Of a DNA stretch of 33,040 nucleotides, positions 8,201 to 13,359 are shown piece after piece. The notes under the pieces are model-generated. The model was not told the DNA's origin. It worked only from the letters and a program-made list of their open reading frames with translations, and ran no database searches. The stretch's first letter is position 1. Each line of letters starts with the position of its first letter. This DNA is from a virus. Made by a program: the position numbers and the translations under genes. Where the stretch lies: IMG/VR virus record IMGVR_UViG_3300022200_006590, positions 1 to 33,040 of that record; one strand, written 5' to 3'.

Positions 8201-9919
8201 AGATGTCATAAACATATTTGCTTTTGATGGTTGCATTTTAATTGTAGGTACAATTGTAACGTTTTCATCTTTGTAAATATTTCCTTCAGCATCAACTAAA
8301 GTACCATCTTCTTTTCTAAATCCTGAAATTTGTTTTCCATTTGAAATAAAAGTTTCAGAATTACTCTCTTGTTCCATTTGAGAGTATTTATCAAAAGTAG
8401 ATGTCATTCCAATAGAAGTTATTCCTCCTGGAAGTGCAATTTGAGCAAAAATTGGTAATTGAGTACCTAATTCTTGTGCGAAAAACTGTCCGTAATTTGA
8501 TTTACTTAAATTTTCAAATTCAACATCTCTTTTAAATTTACTTCTTGATTTATTTTTAGCAGTTTCCCAATCAATACTTTGGTCAATTATTTCTTGTCTT
8601 CTATCTTCATCAAGAGTTCCAAGTAAATCTCCCATAAACATTTCTTGTTTAGGACCAAGATTCATATATAGGTCTCCAAAACCTAACTTAGCTGAGTTTA
8701 TTACTTTATCAAAAGTATCATAATTTCTACCAAGGAAATCAATTTCATCCTCAGTAGAACCAATATTTTCTGTATTGTTGATTATTTCAGATTCTAAGAT
8801 GTTTAATTCATTAACACTTTCATCGTGTTTTTTAATTAATTCATCTGCATATTGTAAAAACTCTGGACTAAGTTCTTTTCCTTGTTTTTCAGCTTCTTTA
8901 ATAACCATATCAGTTACTTTAGCATATTTAGCTATCTGAACATATTCAGAAGCTTTCATATTGCTCTTAACTGCTAAAAACCTGTCTTTGTCTTGTAGTG
9001 TTGTCCAATTATTTACCTTATCTAATTCAAGTGCGTTTTTTTCTTCTTCACTTAATGTAGATAAAAATTCGTTGTTTTTGTTTATTTCTATTCCCTCAAG
9101 TCTTTTGCTTAAAACTATCTCTTTGGTTTTATCTACAATTAATTTAGGATTAATTTGAGATACATCATTTACTTTTAATTCTTTTTTAAGAATATCAATA
9201 GCTTGTTTTTCTTCATCAATAAAAGCCTTACCCTCATTTGGATTAATTTCTTTTCCTAAAAGTGGTGCAATTTTATTACCAACAACATCTCCCATCCATC
9301 TAAAAGCAGTTTTAGTTTTGTTCCAAGCACCTTCATTATTCATTTCTGAATTAATACTTGCTTTTTCTGCTTCTACTTCTTGTTGTGGAATAGTGGTTTG
9401 CTCTTTGTGTTTTTTTATAAGAGCATTATTTATAATTGGTTTTGATGCTTTTTTCTCTAATTGGTCAACTTTAAGTAGTTGTTCCTCTCTTTTAGTTCCA
9501 TAGCCTTTTAGTACTTTCTCTTGTGAACGTACTAATTGACCATTTGCATCTAATTTGTAAACTTCTTTTCCAGAAATTGGGTCTATCTCAGGTACATACT
9601 CATACTTTCCACTCGAATCCAAAGAACCATTTGTTGGTACCGAACCCGTATTTGGAGTTTTTGTAGTAGATGTTGATGGAGTTTTCGTACCATCTTTTTT
9701 TTTTAATGGCATCATAAGTGTTTTAAACTCATCACTTGTTTTATTAAAGCCATTAATCTTTTTTGATAAAGCATTATGAACATTCATAACATAAGCTTCA
9801 TCTTTTAAAGATTCATTAAACTCTTGTTCAGTTTTATTAAAACCATCCACTTTACTTTTTAAAGCATTATATACGTTTTTAACGTATTTTGGATCTTCTA
9901 TGTTTTTATTTTCTTCCAT
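2282..9919 (-). CDS. Giant internal virion (ejected) protein, 2545 aa
   Basis: At 2545 residues this is the largest product in the window. It opens with two copies of a 31-residue repeat (about residues 9-36 and 40-67, each Y-V-x-N-V-x-N-A-L...GFNKT...EF), then a Ser/Thr/Pro-rich linker. Two hydrophobic, membrane-active-looking segments follow (about 476-506 and 666-685). Long charged coiled-coil regions alternate with a low-complexity Glu/Thr/Asn region (about 880-1010). The C-terminal part (about 1930-2170) has NPLFFITNTPRDFVNTL, YFEYGGGMSF and ARSVMDFNQGGY, a pattern I associate with LPD38-type domains of large phage polyvalent proteins. By position, after the portal, capsid and tail genes and last in the late unit, it is probably packaged and ejected with the DNA, like T7 gp15/gp16. 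I saw no DxDGD polymerase motif and no obvious lysozyme site. Confidence 0.75.
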   Translation of the reverse strand: MEENKNIEDPKYVKNVYNALKSKVDGFNKTEQEFNESLKDEAYVMNVHNALSKKINGFNKTSDEFKTLMMPLKKKDGTKTPSTSTTKTPNTGSVPTNGSLDSSGKYEYVPEIDPISGKEVYKLDANGQLVRSQEKVLKGYGTKREEQLLKVDQLEKKASKPIINNALIKKHKEQTTIPQQEVEAEKASINSEMNNEGAWNKTKTAFRWMGDVVGNKIAPLLGKEINPNEGKAFIDEEKQAIDILKKELKVNDVSQINPKLIVDKTKEIVLSKRLEGIEINKNNEFLSTLSEEEKNALELDKVNNWTTLQDKDRFLAVKSNMKASEYVQIAKYAKVTDMVIKEAEKQGKELSPEFLQYADELIKKHDESVNELNILESEIINNTENIGSTEDEIDFLGRNYDTFDKVINSAKLGFGDLYMNLGPKQEMFMGDLLGTLDEDRRQEIIDQSIDWETAKNKSRSKFKRDVEFENLSKSNYGQFFAQELGTQLPIFAQIALPGGITSIGMTSTFDKYSQMEQESNSETFISNGKQISGFRKEDGTLVDAEGNIYKDENVTIVPTIKMQPSKANMFMTSFAFGSAEALLGALPTKNIFSRSLKNMTIGGERTIFREGIKTFAKKKLAAVGDDVGTEVVSEGATQVIQNIADIMSGKKDISVMDNVGHAAVSAGMLSFFMSSMPAVAGIVVNKFSDNKSSKQVRANLNEIFSLQEALNDSEISDTSKKLISDRIKTLEKSNVDIVKKNIKRIESLPSEVIDGIIQTDKKQEILVIQAQEIKDDPKLSDDVKKTLLADLESEFSTLEKKRADLVSDNVTVLDSMSDSESLKYKNKAAKELLANAKSKGLTDTQINFTEEQINKKAIEIYNNSKINLNAKKGDELYTNEIKTKVDDVQENAVTKEEQSTQSQTEIKETEQEVLGQSNNNQINEVNENAVVEENLEVIPDSNQIKNESTPTENTPTDGNVGIGVEPLGEVAEAGKQEGAVDNQEGIQPTVESKPTEGKVQAVKISVGKYDYTFENGTWTAKDKDGNVKEKNKSTYINNKGKKVKRKEKYIPNKVYEEFAKTINFTEGEKVIDDPYVNGEEYVYEVAKRSKNPAEIAGEIAYAETQDFNEGKKHPLHLVMAKVLGTKSVNRQSFIDASDINNINQSIGLQYFTPKEKGKGKGIDQIAQYVEIEFYGDYNANEPRVTEEDIVKFILDNPGGTEKFLNENKNEILDSLKTAFTDVTGLPANQKFLEQAIDQQIEKQERIAGQDILFAYNQEQLIELSKELDEFKKQENGTETTTNKSDEKTRNPKNIAESQPKSESEEVSGKQVEKQKRRTDQINDILNDLDKRLEDFGRNNLGINIAGVVARGAIKAMKLANNGVATLEDVVKAGIDYIKSTDWYQNLDESKQDMINENTLLDILDNTIKENEKSKKVITDLRQKIKDNKSNAKQIVEDIKNFLANNSIDGVLTPAQADALIRKSNDILVATDTLKAFDKFIEYYEKVKTKAENKLNDKAKIKAKYEQQKKQVLDLKAQGKSLADIISILNQSRVKELSEKETQIVEMIFKTADVAKMTDAEIKTYVDEMFAESRKIVSDSNKPWKRVKESFKGLRVKFLDSQATAKKILNKSNLSLVTDRMIALKGASAKAEIVFEQAKTKIYSKLNTEQRQKLDEIISLRRIIAIDKNRAERGLTPLLHSKYVNGEMSQRKLETMEQDMGKEEFDNLNERADFYFDEFRNILNEMEENGLISKQTRDQLFEVDYQPRKFLHHLMNGSEEISENAKAWQKSTYGLSGDQVLKLDQGSVEAMVLNSEWLLATAVSMRQKSMFMNKLNTKLATEFNKKSTEIEALRQKPNKTKAEIKQIKEFKNLSETFIPNPIIGVTKSGNPKYKYNTVKPGYRNAYYYVNGVQQKIMMKEEIYEQWFGEKKFINNPKAIEKLAKWSGSRLLKTMATGRNPLFFITNTPRDFVNTLIVSPEYSKFKLLAAGQLIKDLLKSFVAIKNKNDSFEKYFEYGGGMSFLSSEGMLTGKSLTREILENSKNKTVKTILDANIKDKAGKVLDWVTLHELNQYSELIFRIAIFDRTVKNELGKINETDIKSLSKEQQEDIYFRAVASARSVMDFNQGGYITKDMESVMPYLNAATQGSRVLMDAFVERPIETTSNILQLTAMGVTGAMGMSIALSGLGKDDDDERTSTQIYLENLEMVSPYDRRNFFIIFTGRKDEDGNPEYLKFAKAQQITPFTQIAEHHTENYFRKQYGLKEKDNLLEKSLSAVNDNISPIQFMSFKDDPSLVGISLMARNPFGRAAMTYATGYDFYRQEKLSWDIDNKDVPKYMEGYTSDRVDDFYKELGQDLKISPIRTKSFVESIVTSPGTNPYLGIIYAGLDATMSEDQTKNRLEVLKENTLKNIGKRAIGFGKPYNVTLEEKEKLKEQIEEIQAENIIFNKKVDDIAKGFINKTESRKVLVDRLKKELKLEPFKAERAVKRLEDKIKFSDVDQFYLDLKYENNNEVKALMIFNKFGDISKLSPEKRKEAGKQLEDISFTFNDETANKYRELLIEFEER

Positions 9920-9925
9920 ATTGTT

Positions 9926-11455
9926 TTAAATACCTAAGTTTTCTGCTTCTGTTTTTGTAGTTCCTTTTTTTGGTCCTTTATTGTATGCATCATCCCATTT
10001 TTCTCTTTCAGACTTTTCGTTTACATCTTTATATTTAGCTGCATCTCTAACTTCTTTTGGATTATTTAATCCAATTTGACCTGCAAGTTTATCTGAATCA
10101 GCTTCATCTAATGTAACAATTTTTGTCTTATTAACTGCTCCTGTTGTAACTCTCGACACAACTAATTTTTCTGATTCTGTAAGTGATTCAGGGTTTTTTT
10201 CAAGTTTATCAAGAGCATTTTGTTCTTGAGGAGTTAATGATGATGTTTTAATATCTGGATAAACTATCTCAGCAACTATTCTTTCTTTACCTGTTCCATC
10301 TGTAGTAACAGTATATGAATTTACAGTAGCAAATGTTTGTCCTGCTAATATATTAAAAGGTCTTCCATTTCTAACAGAAACAGCTTTATATCCTTCTTTT
10401 GATTGATAACCTGCACTTGTTATAGAAGATGGAACTTCTACTTGTCCAAAAGAAGCTTTTTTATCTTTTTCTTCTTCTTTGTTCTTTCTTTTTTCTTCTT
10501 GCAGTCTAGCTCTACTAGCTGCTTCATCTTTAGTTACTTCTTTTGAGTAAGAATCGAAAAGTTGATTATATGCCCAATCTTCTGCTTTTTTTACTTTTTC
10601 AGGGTCTTTACTTATTTCTTCAGCATCATATATGGTTTCTCCTGTAGCATTTCTATATGCTACTTTTAAGAAGTTAGGGTCTTTAACTTTTGCTTTTGAA
10701 AATGCAATAATATTTCTATCAATATTAGAACCTTTTTTTAATTCTTTAATACCTGTTTTGGTGTTATAACCTAAAGACTCTTGAAGTCCTAATTCATTAT
10801 TTTTCTTAAATTGTTCAATATCTTTTTGAAATTCAATTTTTGTTACAGGAGTTAATTTTGAATTACCAAACTCAGCTAATGGAGTTTTTTCTATAATTCT
10901 TATTGGTTTGTTGTTTTCATCAACTTCCCATGCAATCATTATTACATTACCATTTTCATCAACTTCAGATGTTACATGTCCATTATCAATAGCTTTTCCT
11001 AAACCTAAAACTCCTTCATCAAAACCATCTTCAAGTTTACCTGCTTTAAGCATTTCATTATAAATACCATAATTTTTATTTATTCCTTCGCTTTTTTGTT
11101 TTAATAAATCAACTTGAGAAAGTAAATTATTTTTTTTAACATTATATTCTGCAGTTGATAGTTTTCCTGAACTTAGATTCATGTAATCATTGGCCATCTT
11201 ATCAGCTAATGACCTTACAGCATCTATTACAGGAGCATCGTAACCTCTATTTCCTGTGGTTACTGCTCTTGCTTTCTCTAAATCTTTATTAAATTCTTCG
11301 TCTTGTTTTGATTTTGCTGCTGCTTTTGCTGCATCCGCTTTAGCTTGGTCTTGCTTTGCTCTATAATCAAGTTGGTCAACATACTGCATTGATTGTAGTA
11401 TGTTGTCCGTTGGTGCTTGTGTGGTTGCGAAACTTCCTGTACGACCTATTGCCAT
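9926..11455 (-). CDS. Internal virion / cargo-type protein (509 aa)
   Basis: The 509-residue product begins MAIGRTGSFATTQAP, then has a long Ala/Lys/Asp-rich helix (about residues 28-65, QDQAKADAAKAAAKSKQDEE) typical of coiled coils. The middle is alpha/beta with no catalytic motif. A second highly charged segment (about 310-340, KEEEKDKKA) precedes a beta-rich domain and a lysine-rich tail. It lies between the 180-residue and 2545-residue virion proteins, 6 bases before the latter and 33 bases after the former, all on the - strand. In Bacteroidota podoviruses this position holds proteins carried in the head or tail barrel and released at infection. That role is inferred from context; the sequence itself gives no enzymatic clue. 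Confidence 0.6.
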   Translation of the reverse strand: MAIGRTGSFATTQAPTDNILQSMQYVDQLDYRAKQDQAKADAAKAAAKSKQDEEFNKDLEKARAVTTGNRGYDAPVIDAVRSLADKMANDYMNLSSGKLSTAEYNVKKNNLLSQVDLLKQKSEGINKNYGIYNEMLKAGKLEDGFDEGVLGLGKAIDNGHVTSEVDENGNVIMIAWEVDENNKPIRIIEKTPLAEFGNSKLTPVTKIEFQKDIEQFKKNNELGLQESLGYNTKTGIKELKKGSNIDRNIIAFSKAKVKDPNFLKVAYRNATGETIYDAEEISKDPEKVKKAEDWAYNQLFDSYSKEVTKDEAASRARLQEEKRKNKEEEKDKKASFGQVEVPSSITSAGYQSKEGYKAVSVRNGRPFNILAGQTFATVNSYTVTTDGTGKERIVAEIVYPDIKTSSLTPQEQNALDKLEKNPESLTESEKLVVSRVTTGAVNKTKIVTLDEADSDKLAGQIGLNNPKEVRDAAKYKDVNEKSEREKWDDAYNKGPKKGTTKTEAENLGI

Positions 11456-11488
11456 GTCTTAAAATTGTTTAATTACCCTAAATAGTTA

Positions 11489-12031
11489 TTATTGTTTTTC
11501 ATCAGGTTTTTCATCAGGTTTTTCAGTTCCTTTATTTATAAAACCTTTTGTTGCTTGTCCTGTTCCTGCAATAATATTACCAAATCCTGACATCATATTT
11601 TGTTGCCCTGTATTGTATTGAGAACTTAACGCATTAATATCCATATTCTGTCTTTGCTCCATCATTCCTTGAAGTCTAACACCTTCTTGAGCAGTATATT
11701 GGTCAATCTGTTTTTGTTGCATATCTAAATCAGCACCAATTTGTCTGTTTACTCTTTGGTTTCCTGCTTCAACTCTACCTGCACCACCTACAATTGCTCT
11801 TGTTCCTCCTTCTTGTAAAGCATTAGTTTGAGTAGCAGCCATTCTTTGTTGCTCCTCTCTTTGTAAATCCGCACCCATTGTAGATACTTGAAGACCTTCA
11901 CCTGTATTCACGAGTTCTTGTCTTTGGTAATCTTCCAATGCTTGTCTTGCTTCTTTAGCTTGTTTGGATCCTTGAATTGTCTGGTACAATCCAACACCTG
12001 CTCCTAATGCTCCTGCTCCTGCTGATGCCAT
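11489..12031 (-). CDS. Internal virion protein, T7 gp14-like (180 aa)
   Basis: The 180-residue product starts with a Gly/Ala-rich hydrophobic segment (AGAGALGAGVGLYQTIQG). It continues as a Gln/Arg-rich helical protein with QAKEARQALEDYQRQEL, VSTMGADLQREEQQR and IGADLDMQQKQIDQ. I recognise this composition and motif order from small structural proteins next to tail genes in many Bacteroidota phages; functionally they resemble T7 gp14, an ejected protein that inserts in the outer membrane. It is the first gene of the last late unit, followed by the 509- and 2545-residue proteins, and has its own -7 promoter motif 25 bases upstream. The C-terminus ends in a short KPDE tandem repeat encoded by a 12-bp duplication. 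Confidence 0.7.
   Translation of the reverse strand: MASAGAGALGAGVGLYQTIQGSKQAKEARQALEDYQRQELVNTGEGLQVSTMGADLQREEQQRMAATQTNALQEGGTRAIVGGAGRVEAGNQRVNRQIGADLDMQQKQIDQYTAQEGVRLQGMMEQRQNMDINALSSQYNTGQQNMMSGFGNIIAGTGQATKGFINKGTEKPDEKPDEKQ
11495..11526. repeat. 12-bp tandem repeat encoding KPDE
   Basis: The unit TTTTTCATCAGG occurs twice in tandem (11495-11506 and 11507-11518), followed by a partial third copy (TTTTTCAG to 11526). It lies within the last codons of the 180-residue virion protein gene and encodes a repeated, charged KPDE tail. It is probably a slippage-derived length polymorphism. Confidence 0.8.
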
Positions 12032-12055
12032 AATTATAATTTATAAATTATTAAA

Positions 12056-12063
12056 CAAAAATA
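12056..12063 (-). promoter_or_regulatory. Late promoter -7 element for the 180/509/2545-aa unit
   Basis: Reading the - strand, TATTTTTG matches the Bacteroidota -7 consensus TAnnTTTG. An A-tract (AAAAAAAA) lies four bases upstream of it. The ATG of the 180-residue gene is 25 bases downstream. No convincing -33 TTG was found at the usual spacing. Confidence 0.6.
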
Positions 12064-12097
12064 ATGATTTTTTTTAATTAAATTGAATTAATATTTA

Positions 12098-12105
12098 TAT
12101 ATTTG
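12098..12105 (+). promoter_or_regulatory. -7 element TATATTTG for HNH gene A and its leader
   Basis: TATATTTG on the + strand fits TAnnTTTG. Transcription would start a few bases downstream, right where hairpin 1 of the leader begins (12109). The same octamer occurs at the equivalent place before HNH gene B, which supports it as a real promoter element. A proper -33 TTG is not evident; the nearest TTG (12083) is only 12 bases upstream. Confidence 0.55.
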
Positions 12106-12108
12106 TCT

Positions 12109-12205
12109 CGCAATCTACTACTTGCGTTTAAGATAAATAGGTGAAACACCCTAAACGAGAAGTCCAAATAGATGTGTAGTAGCTCTATTTGGATTTTCTT
12201 TTTAT
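12109..12205 (+). ncRNA. Structured kissing-loop leader of HNH gene A
   Basis: Hairpin 1 has stem CGCAA/TTGCG (12109-12113 with 12122-12126) and the 8-base loop TCTACTAC. Hairpin 2 has stem TCCAAATAG/CTATTTGGA (12163-12171 with 12185-12193), extendable to 12159/12197 with two G-U pairs, and a 13-base loop holding GTAGTAG at 12176-12182. That heptamer is the exact complement of CTACTAC in loop 1 (12115-12121), so the loops can kiss. Hairpin 2 is followed by TTTTCTTTTT, like a terminator, 20-odd bases before the ATG at 12217. A small GGTG/CACC hairpin (12140-12150) lies between them. HNH gene B has the same layout with unrelated paired sequences. The pairings are read directly; the fold and any function are inferred. 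Confidence 0.55.
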
Positions 12206-12216
12206 ATTAAAACATC

Positions 12217-12942
12217 ATGGAACACTACAAAAATTTAAGTTTAGAAAATATCATTTACACAAATGATGAAGGTCAGGTTTGTGAAGAAATTTGGAAAGAT
12301 ATTCCAGAATATGAAGGATTATATCAAGTAAGTGATTTAGGAAGAGTAAAAAGTTGCAGAAAAAAAACAAAAATACTAAAGGGTTCTTTTTTTAAAACAT
12401 ATAGATACATTTGTCTTTGTGTTTGTAACAATAAAAAACCTAATGCTATACATGTTTTGATTGCAAATGTTTTCTTAAATCATATTCCCAATGGACACAA
12501 CAAAATAGTTGACCATATAAATAATATAAAAACTGATAATAGATTATGTAATTTACAAATAATTTCTCATAGAGAAAATGATTCTAAAAATATTTTTAAT
12601 AAAACAGGTGAATTAGGGTTGTATTTGTCTAAAAACGGAAAGTTTGGAGCAAGTGTTTTTTTTGATAATAAAGCATATAACATAGGGGTATTTGATAATA
12701 AAGAAGATGCTATATTTGCAAGAAAAAAATCTATTGAATTATATTTGTTAGGCAAAGATTTTCTATCTGTAAGAAATAAAAAGTCAATAGATATATATAA
12801 ATGTGTTTACAAAAAAGGTCAAGTTTTTTATGCCAGAGCTTCTTTTAATGGAAAAACATATAATTTAGGATACTTTAAAACAAAAGAAGAAGGATATAAC
12901 GCTAGATTATTATTTTTTAAACAAAAAGGATTAATATTATAA
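12217..12942 (+). CDS. Homing-type HNH endonuclease A (NUMOD4-HNH-AP2-like)
   Basis: The 241-residue product has a NUMOD4 motif (about residues 23-46, EEIWKDIPEYEGLYQVSDLG) and an HNH nuclease core (about 78-122, with H79, D99-H100 in IVDH, and N112). Two AP2-like DNA-binding repeats follow (about 133-175 and 195-236, the second with ARASFNGKTYNLGYF). This is the layout of free-standing phage homing endonucleases, which nick or cut at a specific site and spread their own gene. It is on the strand opposite to all surrounding late genes and occupies the gap between the GNAT and 180-residue genes. Its stop overlaps the GNAT stop convergently by six bases. Its first 20 residues match HNH B except at position 3, so the two are recent paralogues at their 5' ends and diverge afterwards. 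Confidence 0.88.
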   Translation: MEHYKNLSLENIIYTNDEGQVCEEIWKDIPEYEGLYQVSDLGRVKSCRKKTKILKGSFFKTYRYICLCVCNNKKPNAIHVLIANVFLNHIPNGHNKIVDHINNIKTDNRLCNLQIISHRENDSKNIFNKTGELGLYLSKNGKFGASVFFDNKAYNIGVFDNKEDAIFARKKSIELYLLGKDFLSVRNKKSIDIYKCVYKKGQVFYARASFNGKTYNLGYFKTKEEGYNARLLFFKQKGLIL

Positions 12943-13338
12943 TTTGCAAAAATATTGGTTGACATTCAAATCACCTTCAATAAAATCTGAATTTTTAAGA
13001 ACGGTTACTACTGCTTCAGTATTTGAGGTTGTCATAAGAAATCCTACCCCTTTTTTCTTAGCATAGTTTTTTATATGATTTAAAAGCACTCCTAATGCTC
13101 CATCTCTTTTCTTAAATGTAACATTTTTATTTGAAATTTGCCATGCTATCCAAGCTAAACCTTTCGCATCTGTAAAGTAAAAACACATTGAATACAAAGG
13201 AATTTCCTCTGAATAGACAATGAATGTGTTTACAGGTAGATACGATAAATCTACTCTTGGAAATTTATGCATATCCCAAAAGGAACACATAATATCATAA
13301 ACTTCTTCCGTACTATGTTTTTTTACTGTAAAATTCAT
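12937..13338 (-). CDS. GNAT-fold acetyltransferase-like protein (133 aa)
   Basis: The 133-residue product has a GNAT-like layout: N-terminal MNFTVKKHSTEEVYDIMCSFWDMH, a central beta pair (NTFIVYSEE and YSMCFYFTDAKGLAWIAWQIS), then RDGALGVLLNHIKNYAKKKGVGFL followed by TTSNTEAVVTVLKNSDFIEGD, the typical helix and late-strand region. The usual acetyl-CoA loop (Q/R-x-x-G-x-G/A) is poorly matched, so catalysis is uncertain. Genes of this type often lie next to tail genes of podoviruses and may encode virion-associated or host-modifying proteins. The gene follows the 1344-residue stabilisation protein after 21 bases. A perfect -7 motif ends only five bases before its ATG, implying an almost leaderless transcript from that site, although read-through from the upstream gene is also possible. 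Confidence 0.65.
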   Translation of the reverse strand: MNFTVKKHSTEEVYDIMCSFWDMHKFPRVDLSYLPVNTFIVYSEEIPLYSMCFYFTDAKGLAWIAWQISNKNVTFKKRDGALGVLLNHIKNYAKKKGVGFLMTTSNTEAVVTVLKNSDFIEGDLNVNQYFCKL

Positions 13339-13342
13339 AAGA

Positions 13343-13350
13343 CAAATATA
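13343..13350 (-). promoter_or_regulatory. -7-like element just before the GNAT gene
   Basis: On the - strand TATATTTG fits TAnnTTTG and is the same octamer seen before both HNH genes. It ends five bases before the GNAT ATG, so a transcript starting here would have almost no 5' leader. No -33 element is seen and the match may be by chance. Confidence 0.35.
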
Positions 13351-13359
13351 ATGAAAATT

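Noticed and set aside
3810-9503. Numerous + strand ORFs of 60-105 codons inside the giant gene
   Set aside because: They are antisense shadows rich in Leu, Phe and Ser, with no spacing or domain evidence.
2282-9919. Virion RNA polymerase within the 2545-aa protein
   Set aside because: No DxDGD (crAss-like) motif or recognisable N4-type polymerase motif could be found in the sequence.
11495-11526. CRISPR-like repeat
   Set aside because: It is a 12-bp tandem repeat without spacers, inside a coding sequence.
12109-12205. HEARO / IscB-type guide RNA (omega RNA) leader
   Set aside because: The downstream genes are NUMOD4-HNH-AP2 proteins without a RuvC-like domain, and the leader is shorter than known omega RNAs.
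12098-12216. Group I intron (P3/P7-like interleaved pairing) before HNH A
   Set aside because: The order of interleaved pairs is superficially like P3/P7, but there is no P8 between the 3' arms (2 bases), no interrupted coding gene on this strand, and no visible guanosine-binding core.
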